Below, piece after piece: positions 18,767-28,367 of a DNA stretch of 64,000 bases. Positions within the stretch are counted from its first letter, which is position 1; each line of letters starts with the position of its first letter. The translations under genes and the position numbers were made by a program. This stretch comes from JAVVHH01 sp963835135 (GTDB lineage: Bacteria; Pseudomonadota; Alphaproteobacteria; Acetobacterales; Acetobacteraceae), in contig CAWIEF010000003.1 of the NCBI GenBank assembly GCA_963835135.1, positions 930,001 to 994,000 of the forward strand. The letters run 5' to 3'. The notes under the pieces are model-generated. The model saw only the letters and a program-made list of their open reading frames with translations, ran no database searches and was not told the DNA's origin.

Positions 18767-20041
18767 GCCCTCTGCTGGAAAAACGTGCGGCGACCCTCGG
18801 CTGCGCCGAGGCTCCCGTGCTGCGCGAACGCGGCCAGCGGGAAGTGTTCTGCGGGCTGACCGGGATCATCTGGCTGCACCGCAAGATCCAGGACGCCTTC
18901 TTCCTCGTCGTGGGCTCGCGGACCTGCGCGCACCTGATCCAGTCGGCCGCCGGCGTGATGATCTTCGCCGAGCCACGCTTCGCCACCGCCATCATCGACG
19001 AGCGCGACCTGGCCGGGCTGGCGGACGCCAATGACGAGTTGGATCGAGTCGTCAGTCAGCTTCTCGCCCGGCGGCCCGACATCAAGCTGCTGTTCCTGGT
19101 CGGGTCCTGCCCCTCCGAGGTCATCAAGTTGGACCTGTCGCGCGCGGCGCAGCGGCTGAGCGTGTCCTATGCCGGGCAGTGCCGCGTGCTCAACTACTCC
19201 GGCAGCGGCATCGAGACCACCTTCACCCAGGGCGAGGATGCCTGCCTCGCGGCGCTGGTGCCGATCATGCCGAACACCAACGAGCGTACGCTTTTGATCG
19301 TGGGCGCTCTGGCCGAGGTGGTCGAAGACCAGTTCCGCCGGCTGTTGACCGCGATGGGGATCGACCGGGTCGCATTCTTGCCGCCACGACGGGCTGAGGA
19401 ACTGCCTGCGGTCGGGCCGCAGACGCAGATGCTGCTCGCGCAACCGTTCCTGGCCGACACTTCCCGGGCACTCGAGGCGCGCGGGGCGAACTGGCTGCCG
19501 GCCCCCTTCCCGCTCGGCGCCGAGGGCACCACCGCCTGGCTGCAGGCTGCCGCCACCGCTTTCGGCGTCGATCCGGCTCTGTTCGAAGTCCGCCACCCGC
19601 GCGCCCCGAACTCGGGCGGCCGGCGCCATCGCGCGCCACAAGGACCGCCTGGCGACGAAAAAGATTTTCTTCTTCCCCGACAGCCAGCTCGAAATCCCCC
19701 TCGCCCGCTTCCTGTCGCGCGAGCTGGACATGCAGCTCGCCGAGGTCGGCACGCCCTTCCTGCACAAGAAGCACATGGCCGCCGAACTGGCGCTGCTGCC
19801 GGCCGACACGATGCTGTCCGAGGGCCAGGATGTAGAGCGCCAGCTCGATCGCTGCCGCGGCGACGCGCCGGACATCGCCGTCTGCGGCCTCGGCTTGGCC
19901 AACCCGCTCGAAGCCGAGGGCATCACGACCAAATGGTCGATCGAGCTGCTGTTCACGCCGATCCAAGGCTACGACCAGGCCGGCGACCTAGCCGAATTGT
20001 TCGCGCGGCCACTCGCCCGCCGCGCCGTGTTGCGGGTGTAG
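18763..20041 (+). CDS. bchN: Dark-operative protochlorophyllide reductase subunit N, frameshifted near 19612
   Basis: BchN and BchB form the catalytic component that reduces ring D of protochlorophyllide without light, using electrons from BchL. Visible landmarks are VFCGLTGIIWLHRK, GSRTCAHLIQSAAG and LVGSCPSEVIKLDLSRAA, with the Cys residues that hold the 4Fe-4S cluster. The start GTG overlaps the bchF stop (GTGA). Within 19590-19625 the frame shifts by one extra base. After it, IFFFPDSQLEIPLARFLSRE and GTPFLHKKHMAAELALLPA continue correctly to TAG 20041. The enzyme is essential for anoxygenic BChl synthesis, so a sequence error is likelier than decay. Confidence 0.9.
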
Positions 20042-20044
20042 CCG

Positions 20045-21547
20045 GTGCAGCTGACGCTCTGGACCTATGAGGGCCCGCCGCATGTGGGCGCGATGCGGGT
20101 CGCGGCCTCGATGCAGGGCGTGCACCTGGTGTTGCACGCGCCGCAGGGCGACACCTATGCCGACCTGCTGTTCACGATGATCGAGCGCCGGGTCGGGCGT
20201 CCGCCGGTGAGCTACACGACGTTCCAGGCCCGCGACCTCGGCGGCGACACGGCGGAGCTGTTCAAGAGCACGGCCCGCGACGCGGTCGAGCGGTTCCGCC
20301 CCGACGCGCTGCTGGTGGGCGCCTCCTGCACCGCCGAGCTGATCCAGGACGACCCGGGCGGCCTCGCCCGCTCGATGGGCCTCGACGTCCCGGTCGTGGC
20401 GCTGGAACTGCCGGCATATCAGAAGAAAGAGAATTGGGGCGCGGCGGAGACGTTCTACCAGCTCGTCCGCACCTTTGCGCGCAAGCCCGAGTCGCAGCCG
20501 GCCGCGGCGAGCTGCAACGTGCTCGGCCCATGCTCGCTCGGCTTCCGCCACCGTGACGACGTCAAGGAGATCGTCGCCCTGATCGAAGCGCTGGGCGTCG
20601 CGGTCAACGTCGTCGCGCCTCTCGGGGCCAGCCCAGCCGACCTGACCCGGCTCGGCAACGCCGCGTTCAACGTCGTGCTCTACCCCGAGATCGCCGGGAC
20701 CGCGGCGCGCTACCTCGAGCGCAGCTTCGGCCAGCCCTCGACCAAGACGATCCCGATCGGCGTCGGCGCCACCGAGGCGTTTCTCGAAGAAGTCGCCGTG
20801 CTGGCCGGGCTGCCGGCCGTGGTCAAGAACGACAGCCGCCTCCCCTGGTACTCGCGCTCGGTCGACAGCACCTACCTGACCGGCAAGCGCGTCTTCGTGT
20901 TCGGCGACGCGACCCACGCCATGGCCGCCGCCCGGGTCGCCCGCGACGAGCTAGGCTTCAACGTCGTCGGCCTCGGCAGCTACAGCCGCGAGTTCGGCCG
21001 CGAGCTGCGCGCCGCCGCCGCCGAGTTCGGCCTCGAGGCACTGATCAGCGACGACTACCTCGAGATCGAAGCCGCCATCACCGCGCTGCAGCCGGAGCTG
21101 GTGCTCGGCACGCAGATGGAGCGGCACATCGCCAAGCGCCTCGGCGTGCCCTGCGCCGTGATCTCGGCGCCGATCCACGTGCAGGATTTCCCGGCCCGGC
21201 ACTCGCCGCAGATGGGGTTCGAGGGCGCCAACGTGCTGTTCGACACCTGGGTGCATCCCTTGATGATGGGCCTCGAGGAACACCTGCTCGGCATGTTCCG
21301 CGGCGACTTCGAGTTCTCCGACAGCGCCGGCAGCAGCCATCTCGGCCATAAATCCGAAACCCGGGTCGAGGCAGCGCCGACCGGCCCTGCAGGCTGGGCG
21401 GCGGATGCCGAGAAGGAACTCGGCAAGATCCCCTTCTTCGTCCGCGGCAAGGCTCGCCGCAACACGGAGAAATTCGCCAACGAACGCGGTCTCGCGACCA
21501 TCACGGTGGACACGCTGTATGACGCAAAAGCTCACTTTGGCCGATAA
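20045..21547 (+). CDS. bchB: Dark-operative protochlorophyllide reductase subunit B
   Basis: A 500-residue partner of BchN, nitrogenase-MoFe-like. It starts at GTG three bases after bchN with LTLWTYEGPPHVGAMRVA, the family's usual beginning. GASCTAELIQDDPGGLARSM and SCNVLGPCSLGFRHRDDVKE are conserved. The C-terminal small domain PFFVRGKARRNTEKFANERG is the BchB-specific tail involved in substrate binding. It follows bchN and precedes bchH, the usual order. Confidence 0.96.
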   Translation: MQLTLWTYEGPPHVGAMRVAASMQGVHLVLHAPQGDTYADLLFTMIERRVGRPPVSYTTFQARDLGGDTAELFKSTARDAVERFRPDALLVGASCTAELIQDDPGGLARSMGLDVPVVALELPAYQKKENWGAAETFYQLVRTFARKPESQPAAASCNVLGPCSLGFRHRDDVKEIVALIEALGVAVNVVAPLGASPADLTRLGNAAFNVVLYPEIAGTAARYLERSFGQPSTKTIPIGVGATEAFLEEVAVLAGLPAVVKNDSRLPWYSRSVDSTYLTGKRVFVFGDATHAMAAARVARDELGFNVVGLGSYSREFGRELRAAAAEFGLEALISDDYLEIEAAITALQPELVLGTQMERHIAKRLGVPCAVISAPIHVQDFPARHSPQMGFEGANVLFDTWVHPLMMGLEEHLLGMFRGDFEFSDSAGSSHLGHKSETRVEAAPTGPAGWAADAEKELGKIPFFVRGKARRNTEKFANERGLATITVDTLYDAKAHFGR

Positions 21548-24500
21548 CGTGCTGTCCCTCGTCGACCCGGTCCGGGTCGCTAGCATGACCGACCCGGTTC
21601 GGGTCGTCGTTGTCACCATGGACAGCCATCTGTCCGGCGCGGCAGCGCGGGCGGAGGCGGCGCTGCGGGCTGAACTGCCCGGGCTGTCGCTCGTGGTGCA
21701 CGCCGCCGATGAGTGGGGCAGCGACGACGCGGCACTCGCCGAATGCATCGAGGATATCGGCCGCGGCGACGTGGTGATCGCCACGATGCTGTTCATGGAA
21801 GACCATATCCGCCCCGTCCAAGCCGCGCTCGCCGCCCGGCGCGAGGCGTGCGATGCGATGCTGTGCTGCATGTCGGCGGCCGAGATCACCAAGCTGACCC
21901 GGCTCGGCAAGTTCGACATGATGGAAGAAGCCACGGGCGCGCTGGCGATGCTGAAGAAGCTGCGCGGGGCCAAGAAGGGCGATGGGCGGACCAACGGGGT
22001 CGGCTCGGACGGCAAGTCGCAGATGCGGATGCTGCGCCGGTTGCCGAAGTTGATGCGGTTCATCCCGGGTACCGCGCAGGATGTGCGGACCTATTTCCTG
22101 GCGCTGCAATACTGGCTCGCCGGGTCCGACGAGAACCTGGCGAACATGGTCCGCATGCTGGTGGGCCGCTATTGCGACAAGCGCTCGCTGCGTCCGGCGG
22201 CCGCGCCGGTGACGTATCCGGATGTCGGGCTGTATCACCCGGGGCTGCCTGGGAAGATGACGGAGGACCTCGCGGCCTTGCTGCCCTCCCCCGTCACAGC
22301 CCCCCGCGGCCAGATCCGCTGGTTCACGTCGCCTTCCGTCAAGCAACCGAACGTTGTCGACGCGGGGAAGGTGGGCACCGTCGGGCTGCTGCTTCTCCGC
22401 TCCTACCTCATCTCCGGCAACGCGGCGCATTATGACGGGGTGATCGCAGCAATCGAGGCCCAGGGGCTGCGGGTAATCCCGGCCTTCGCCAGCGGCCTGG
22501 ACTCGCGGCCGGCGATTGAAGCGTATTTCATGCGCGACGGTGTCGCCACCGTCGATGCGGTCGTGTCGCTGACCGGGTTCTCGCTGGTCGGCGGCCCCGC
22601 CTACAACGATAGCCGCGCCGCCGAGGCGCTGCTGGCGCAGCTCGACGTGCCCTACATCTCCGCGACCCCCGTCGAATTCCAGACGCTCGAGCAGTGGGAG
22701 GGCGACGCCCGCGGCCTGTTGCCGGTCGAGGCGACGATGATGGTCGCGATCCCGGAGCTGGACGGGGCGATCAGCCCGATGGTGTTCGGCGGCCGCTGCG
22801 GGCGGGCGCGATCGGCCAGTCCGTGCGACGGCTGCGACGGGGTGAGCTGCAGCCGCGACATGGTGGTGCATCACGAGCGGGCGGCCGCGTTGGCGGGGCG
22901 TGTGGCGAAGTTGGTGGCGCTGCGCCGGACCGAGCGGGCGGACCGCCGGGTCGCGGTGGTGCTGTTCAACTTCCCGCCCAACGCAGGCGCGACTGGGACG
23001 GCGGCGTATCTCGCCGTGTTCAAAAGCCTATTCAACACGATGACGGCCCTGAAAGCGGCCGGCTACGACGTCGACGTGCCCGCCGACTCGGAGGCGCTGC
23101 GCTCGTTGGTGGTCGATGGCGGCGAGGCGTATGGCATGGACGGGTCGATCGCCGCCCGGGTCGGGATCGACGATCACGTGCGCCGCCAGCCCTGGCTGTC
23201 GGAGATCGAGGCGACCTGGGGTCCTGCGCCGGGCCGAGCCAATACGGATGGCGCGTCGCTGTTCGTGCTGGGGCGGCAGTTCGGCAACGTGTTCGTGGGG
23301 CTGCAGCCGGCGTTCGGCTTCGAGGGCGACCCGATGCGGCTGCTGTTCGAGCGCGGTTTCGCGCCGACGCACGCGTTCTGCGCCTTCTACCGCTGGATCC
23401 GGGAAGATTTCCGCGCCGATGCGGTCCTGCATTTCGGCACCCATGGGGCGCTCGAGTTCATGCCGGGCAAGCAGGCCGGGCTGTCGGGCAGTTGCTGGCC
23501 GGACCGCCTGATCGGCGACCTACCGAACATCAATCTATACGCGTCGAACAACCCGTCAGAAGGCATGATCGCCAAGCGGCGCGCCTCGGCGACGCTCATC
23601 TCGTATCTGACGCCGCCGGTGGCGCATGCGGGCCTCTACCGCGGGTTGCTCGACCTGAAATCGTCGATCGACCGCTGGCGGACAATGGAGCCTGACGCGG
23701 ACGCCGAGCAGCTCATCGCGCTGTCGACGCTGATCCAGGCTCAGGCGGCCAGCGTCGATCTCGGTGTGGCCGAACCGGCCTGGGCAAACCCCGAGGCCGA
23801 GATCGCCCGGGTCGGCGCCGCGCTGATCGAATTGGAATACACCCTGATCCCGCACGGGCTGCACGTGATCGGCGAGCCGCCGACGCTGGACGAACGCGCG
23901 GCGATGCTCGATGCGGCCGGGATCATCGAACCGATCGAACGCGCCCGGCTCGACGGGCTGCTGGCCGAGGATCACGAATTGCCGGCGGTGATCCATGCGC
24001 TGGATGGTGGCTATACGCGACCGGCGCCGGGTGGCGACTTCCTGCGAACCACGGACGTGTTGCCGACCGGACGCAATCTGCATGGGTTCGACCCGTTCCG
24101 TATCCCAAGCCAGTTCGCGTGCGGCGACGGGACCCGGCAGGCGGACCGCCTGCTGGCGCGACACATGGAGGAGGGCCACGGCCTGCCGGAGACGGTGGCG
24201 ATGGTGCTGTGGGGCACGGACAATCTGAAGACCGAGGGCGGGCCGATTGCCCAGGCGCTGTGGCTGATGGGCGCGGCACCGCGGTTCGATAGCTACGGCC
24301 GGCTCTGCGGCGCCAAGCTGCTCACGTTGGTCGAGCTCGGCCGGGCGCGGGTGGACGTGGTGATCACGCTGTCGGGCATCTTCCGCGATTTGCTGCCGCT
24401 GCAGACCAAGCTACTGGCCGAGGCAGCGTTGCTGGCCGCGCAGGCCGACGAGCCAGAGAGCGAGAACTTCGTCCGCAAGCACGCGCTGGCGTTCATGGCG

Positions 24501-25265
24501 GCGAACGGCGGCACGATGGAGCAAGCGGCGTTGCGGGTGTTCGGCAATGCCGACGGCGCCTACGGCGCCAACGTCAACCAGATGGTCGGCTCCGGCGTGT
24601 GGAACGACGAGGACGAGCTCGCCGACGCCTTCACCACGCGCAAGGGTTTCGCCTATGGCGTCGACGGCCGGGCAAGCAAACAGAAAGCAGTGCTACAGCA
24701 CGTGCTTTCGAGCGTCGAGGTCACCTACCAGAACCTCGACAGCATCGAACTGGGCGTGACCACGGTCGACCACTACTTCGACACGCTCGGCGGCGTTTCC
24801 CGCGCGGTGCGCCAGGCCCGCGGCGGCGTTGCGGCGCAGGTCTATATCGGTGATCAAACCCGCGGCGATGGCGCAGTGCGGACGCTCAACGAGCAAGTCT
24901 CGCTCGAGACCCGCACCCGCGCCCTCAACCCGAAATGGTACGAGGCGCTGCTCAAGCATGGCTACGAGGGCGTCCGCGAGATCGACGCGCACGTGACCAA
25001 CACGCTCGGCTGGTCGGCCACCACCGGCGAGGTCAGCCCCTGGGTCTATCAGCAGCTCGCCGAGACCTACGTGCTGGACGAGGCCATGCGCGACCGCCTC
25101 GCCGCACTGAACCCGAAGGCGTCGGCCAAGATCGCCGGCCGGCTGATCGAAGCGCACGAGCGCCGCTACTGGAGCCCGGACGAGGCGACGGTCGAAGCGC
25201 TCCGCCGCGCCAGCGAAGCACTAGAAGACCGCCTTGAAGGCATCGACGTGGGAATCGCAGCATGA
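21519..25265 (+). CDS. bchH: Magnesium chelatase subunit H
   Basis: The large porphyrin-binding subunit of Mg-chelatase, which inserts Mg2+ into protoporphyrin IX with BchI and BchD. Around 1248 residues; landmarks are VVVVTMDSHLSGAAARAEAA near the N-terminus, HFGTHGALEFMPGKQAGLSG near residue 640, and NLYASNNPSEGMIAKRR. The start is uncertain. ATG 21519 overlaps bchB by 29 nt. GTG 21549 and ATG 21585 are alternatives, and the last gives the usual short lead-in TDPVRVVVVTMDSH. The phrase DPVRV appears twice (at about 21565 and 21588), a small local duplication at the start. Confidence 0.95.
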   Translation: MTQKLTLADNVLSLVDPVRVASMTDPVRVVVVTMDSHLSGAAARAEAALRAELPGLSLVVHAADEWGSDDAALAECIEDIGRGDVVIATMLFMEDHIRPVQAALAARREACDAMLCCMSAAEITKLTRLGKFDMMEEATGALAMLKKLRGAKKGDGRTNGVGSDGKSQMRMLRRLPKLMRFIPGTAQDVRTYFLALQYWLAGSDENLANMVRMLVGRYCDKRSLRPAAAPVTYPDVGLYHPGLPGKMTEDLAALLPSPVTAPRGQIRWFTSPSVKQPNVVDAGKVGTVGLLLLRSYLISGNAAHYDGVIAAIEAQGLRVIPAFASGLDSRPAIEAYFMRDGVATVDAVVSLTGFSLVGGPAYNDSRAAEALLAQLDVPYISATPVEFQTLEQWEGDARGLLPVEATMMVAIPELDGAISPMVFGGRCGRARSASPCDGCDGVSCSRDMVVHHERAAALAGRVAKLVALRRTERADRRVAVVLFNFPPNAGATGTAAYLAVFKSLFNTMTALKAAGYDVDVPADSEALRSLVVDGGEAYGMDGSIAARVGIDDHVRRQPWLSEIEATWGPAPGRANTDGASLFVLGRQFGNVFVGLQPAFGFEGDPMRLLFERGFAPTHAFCAFYRWIREDFRADAVLHFGTHGALEFMPGKQAGLSGSCWPDRLIGDLPNINLYASNNPSEGMIAKRRASATLISYLTPPVAHAGLYRGLLDLKSSIDRWRTMEPDADAEQLIALSTLIQAQAASVDLGVAEPAWANPEAEIARVGAALIELEYTLIPHGLHVIGEPPTLDERAAMLDAAGIIEPIERARLDGLLAEDHELPAVIHALDGGYTRPAPGGDFLRTTDVLPTGRNLHGFDPFRIPSQFACGDGTRQADRLLARHMEEGHGLPETVAMVLWGTDNLKTEGGPIAQALWLMGAAPRFDSYGRLCGAKLLTLVELGRARVDVVITLSGIFRDLLPLQTKLLAEAALLAAQADEPESENFVRKHALAFMAANGGTMEQAALRVFGNADGAYGANVNQMVGSGVWNDEDELADAFTTRKGFAYGVDGRASKQKAVLQHVLSSVEVTYQNLDSIELGVTTVDHYFDTLGGVSRAVRQARGGVAAQVYIGDQTRGDGAVRTLNEQVSLETRTRALNPKWYEALLKHGYEGVREIDAHVTNTLGWSATTGEVSPWVYQQLAETYVLDEAMRDRLAALNPKASAKIAGRLIEAHERRYWSPDEATVEALRRASEALEDRLEGIDVGIAA

Positions 25266-26170
25266 ACATCGCCATCCGCAATCCCATCCTCCGCAAGCCG
25301 CCCATGAGCGGCGACGGTGAAGGCTCCGTCCAGGTCTCGCTCGACCCGGCCGTTCGCATCGACACGGCCAAGGTGTTCGCCGTCTACGGCAAGGGCGGCA
25401 TCGGCAAGAGCACGACGTCGTCAAACCTGTCGGCCGCGTTCAGCATGCTCGGCAAGCGGGTGCTGCAGATCGGCTGCGACCCCAAGCACGACAGCACCTT
25501 CACCCTGACCAAGCAGTTGCTGCCGACCGTGATCGACGTGCTGGAGGGGGTGGATTTCCACTCCGAGGAACTGCGGCCCGAGGATTTCGTGTTCAAAGGC
25601 TTCAACGGCGTCATGTGCGTCGAGGCGGGCGGCCCGCCGGCCGGCACCGGCTGCGGCGGCTACGTGGTCGGGCAGACGGTCAAGCTGCTCAAGGAGCACC
25701 ATCTGCTCGAAGAGACCGACGTGGTGATCTTCGACGTGTTGGGCGACGTCGTGTGCGGCGGGTTCGCCTCGCCGCTGCAGCATGCGGACCTCGGGCTGAT
25801 CGTGGCGGCCAACGACTTCGACAGCATCTTCGCGATGAACCGGATCGTGGCGGCGATCGGCGCGAAGGCGAAGAACTACCAGGTGCGGCTCGGCGGCGTG
25901 ATCGCCAACCGCAGCGCCGAAGTCGACCAGATCGAGAAGTTCAACGCGGCGTCCGGCATGAAGACGCTGGCGCACTTCCCGGACTTGGACATCATCCGCC
26001 GGTCGCGGCTGAAGAAGTCGGTGCTGTTCGAGATGGAGAGCTCGCCGGAACTCGAGCTGGTCAAGGCCGAGTATCTGCGCCTGGCCGCCTCGCTCTGGGC
26101 CGGGGTGGTGCCGCTCGAAGCGGCTTCGCTGAAGGACCGGGAGATCTTCGACCTGTTGGGGTACGATTGA
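25262..26170 (+). CDS. bchL: Protochlorophyllide reductase iron protein BchL
   Basis: A 302-residue NifH-like ATPase that passes electrons to BchNB. The P-loop is YGKGGIGKSTTSSNLSAAF (about residues 42-60). The two Cys that bridge the 4Fe-4S cluster of the dimer lie in GTGCGGYVVGQ and DVVCGGFASPLQ. IGCDPKHDSTFTL is the switch I region. The ATG overlaps the bchH stop (ATGA). About 30 residues precede the core, slightly more than in many BchL proteins. Confidence 0.97.
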   Translation: MNIAIRNPILRKPPMSGDGEGSVQVSLDPAVRIDTAKVFAVYGKGGIGKSTTSSNLSAAFSMLGKRVLQIGCDPKHDSTFTLTKQLLPTVIDVLEGVDFHSEELRPEDFVFKGFNGVMCVEAGGPPAGTGCGGYVVGQTVKLLKEHHLLEETDVVIFDVLGDVVCGGFASPLQHADLGLIVAANDFDSIFAMNRIVAAIGAKAKNYQVRLGGVIANRSAEVDQIEKFNAASGMKTLAHFPDLDIIRRSRLKKSVLFEMESSPELELVKAEYLRLAASLWAGVVPLEAASLKDREIFDLLGYD

Positions 26171-26955
26171 TGGGCGGCGGCGTGGCCCTCACCCCGATCC
26201 TCTCCCGGGGGGAGAGGGAGAAGACGCAGGAGCCGACGCAAAAGCCCTCTCCCCCCGGGAGAGGGCTGGGCGAAGGCTATCTCACCCGCCGCGCCCAACT
26301 CGAAACCTATTTCGACCGCACCGCTGTCGCGGCCTGGGCACGCCTGACGTCGGACGCCCCGGTCAGCGGCATCCGCGCCACCGTGCGCGCCGGACGCGAC
26401 CGGATGCGGGCCACCCTGCTCTCCTACTTGCCGGCCGACCTCACCGGCCTCCGTATTCTCGATGCCGGCTGCGGCACCGGGGCGCTGGCCGTCGAGGCGG
26501 CCGAGCGCGGAGCCGAAGTCGTCGCGATCGACCTCTCGCCCACGCTCGTCGGGCTCGCCCGGGAGCGGGCGCCGCAACACCTGCCGATCGAGTTCCGCGT
26601 CGGCGACATGGCCGACGATAGCGCTTCCGGGGCGCTCGGCCGCTTTGACCACGTCGTCGCCATGGACAGCCTGATCCACTATCGCGCCGCCGACATGGCC
26701 CGTGCCGCCGCCGCGCTGGCGGGGCTCGCCGAACGCTCGCTGGTGTTCACCTTCGCGCCGCGGACCGCCCTGCTCTCGGCCATGCACGCGGCTGGCCAGC
26801 TGTTCCCCCGCGGCGACCGCTCGCCGGCCATCGAGCCGGTCGGCCCCGCCCGCATCCGCAAGCTGCTCGAGACCGACGGGCTCCGCACGCTCCGCTCCGA
26901 CCGCGTCGCCGGCGGGTTCTATATTTCGCAGGCGCTCGAGGTGGTCCGGGCATGA
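26170..26955 (+). CDS. bchM: Mg-protoporphyrin IX methyltransferase with repeat-encoded N-terminus
   Basis: BchM methylates the C13 propionate of Mg-protoporphyrin IX using SAM. The core begins near residue 40 with RRAQLETYFDRTAVAAWARL and RATVRAGRDRMRATLL. Motif I is LRILDAGCGTGALAVEAAERG. The ATG shares one base with the bchL stop. Residues 5-38 (including TPILSRGERE and PSPPGRGLGEG) are translated from a dispersed palindromic repeat, so this part is probably an insertion-derived extension absent from homologues. Total 261 residues against about 225-235 usual. Confidence 0.93.
   Translation: MGGGVALTPILSRGEREKTQEPTQKPSPPGRGLGEGYLTRRAQLETYFDRTAVAAWARLTSDAPVSGIRATVRAGRDRMRATLLSYLPADLTGLRILDAGCGTGALAVEAAERGAEVVAIDLSPTLVGLARERAPQHLPIEFRVGDMADDSASGALGRFDHVVAMDSLIHYRAADMARAAAALAGLAERSLVFTFAPRTALLSAMHAAGQLFPRGDRSPAIEPVGPARIRKLLETDGLRTLRSDRVAGGFYISQALEVVRA
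26184..26278. repeat. GGGAGAGGG-type palindromic repeat inside the 5' end of bchM
   Basis: Two arms, CTCTCCCGGGGGGAGAGGG near 26201 and CCCTCTCCCCCCGGGAGAGG near 26246, are reverse complements. They are flanked by CCCTCACCCCGATC and CTGGGCGAAGG, the usual borders of this dispersed element. Relatives occur at 47058, 55546 and 58312. It keeps the bchM frame open. Its hairpin just after the start codon could reduce bchM translation; that effect is inference. Confidence 0.8.
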
Positions 26956-28355
26956 AGCTCGCGAGCCTCTGGCGGGAGATCGGCCCGGGCTTCCTGCCGT
27001 TCGCCGATGCGGGGACGGACGAGTTGCCGATGCGCCGGCTGCTGCGGCTGTCGCTGTTCCAGGTGACGGTGGGCATGGCGGCGGTGCTGCTGATCGGCAC
27101 GCTCAACCGGGTGATGATCGTCGAGCTCGGCGTGCCGGCCTGGCTGGTCGCGGTCATGGTGTCGTTGCCGCTGGTGTTCGCGCCGCTTCGCGCCGTGGTC
27201 GGCTTCAAATCGGACAATCACCGCTCCGTTCTGGGCTGGCGGCGGGTGCCGTATCTCTGGTTCGGCACGCTGCTGCAATTCGGCGGGCTGTCGATCATGC
27301 CGTTTGCGCTGATCATCCTCTCGGGCGATAGCAGCGCGCCGGCTTGGGTGGGCGACGCGGCGGCCGGACTGGCGTTCCTCCTGGTGGGCGCCGGGCTGCA
27401 TACGGTGCAGACGGTCGGGCTGGCGCTGGCCACTGATCTCGCGCCGACCCGGGCGCAGCCGAAGGTCGTCGCCCTGCTCTGCATGATGATGCTGCTGGGC
27501 ATGGTGGCTTCGGCGTTGATCTTCGGCCTGGCGCTGTCGCCGTTCAGCGAGATGCGGCTCATCCAAGTCGTCCAGGGCGCGGCGCTGCTGACGATGGTGA
27601 TCAACTCCGTCGCGCTGTGGAAGCAGGAGCCGCGGCAGCGCGACCGGGCTCCGGTCAACACCAAGAGTTTCCTCCAAACGTGGCGGGAGTTCCGCCGCGG
27701 CGGCCAGGCCAAGCGGCGCCTGGTGGCGCTCGGGATCGGCACGGTCGCGTTCAGCATGCAGGACATCCTGCTCGAACCCTACGGTGGCAAGGTGCTGGGC
27801 CTGCCGGTCGCGGCGACGACGGCGATGACGGCGCTGCTGGCGATCGGCGGACTGATCGGGTTTGGGATCGGGGCACGCATCCTGGGCCGCGGGGCCGACC
27901 CGTACCGGCTGGCCGGGACCGGAGCGCTGGCCGGGCTGGCGGCGTTCGCGGCGCTGATCTTCGCCGCGCCGTTCGAGGCGCCGTTCCTGTTCGCGCTCGG
28001 GGTGGCCGGCATCGGCCTGGGCGCCGGGCTGTTCGCCCACTGCACGCTCACGGCGGCGATCGGCACCTGCGGGCCGGGCCAGGTAGGGCTCGTGCTGGGC
28101 ATCTGGGGCGCGGTGCAGGCGTCGGCGGCGGGGCTCGCGGTCGCGGCTGGCGGGCTGATCCGCGACGGCGTCGGCATGATGGCCGATGCCGGCCTGCTGG
28201 GCCCGACCCTGCGCACGCCGGCGACCGGCTACGTCGCCGTTTACGTCATCGAGGTCGGGCTGCTGTTCGCGACGCTGGTTGCGGTCGGCCCGCTGGTCCG
28301 GTTCGTGCAGCCCGGCCCGAACAGCCTGACCATGTTGCAGCCGACAAGAAGCTGA
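26952..28355 (+). CDS. lhaA: LH1 assembly protein LhaA (PucC/BCD family)
   Basis: A 467-residue polytopic membrane protein with twelve predicted helices. It has LLRLSLFQVTVGMAAVLLIG, TLNRVMIVELGVPAWLVAVM and PLRAVVGFKSDNHRSVLGWR, the BCD-family signatures. LhaA is needed for efficient LH1 assembly and is usually upstream of puhA, as here. The ATG overlaps bchM (ATGA). It is a paralogue of the bch2 product in this window. Confidence 0.94.
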   Translation: MKLASLWREIGPGFLPFADAGTDELPMRRLLRLSLFQVTVGMAAVLLIGTLNRVMIVELGVPAWLVAVMVSLPLVFAPLRAVVGFKSDNHRSVLGWRRVPYLWFGTLLQFGGLSIMPFALIILSGDSSAPAWVGDAAAGLAFLLVGAGLHTVQTVGLALATDLAPTRAQPKVVALLCMMMLLGMVASALIFGLALSPFSEMRLIQVVQGAALLTMVINSVALWKQEPRQRDRAPVNTKSFLQTWREFRRGGQAKRRLVALGIGTVAFSMQDILLEPYGGKVLGLPVAATTAMTALLAIGGLIGFGIGARILGRGADPYRLAGTGALAGLAAFAALIFAAPFEAPFLFALGVAGIGLGAGLFAHCTLTAAIGTCGPGQVGLVLGIWGAVQASAAGLAVAAGGLIRDGVGMMADAGLLGPTLRTPATGYVAVYVIEVGLLFATLVAVGPLVRFVQPGPNSLTMLQPTRS

Positions 28356-28367
28356 AGGGAGACGACC

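Noticed and set aside
21501..22874. Antisense ORF opposite bchH
   Set aside because: His/Arg-rich shadow with no motif; bchH is unambiguous.
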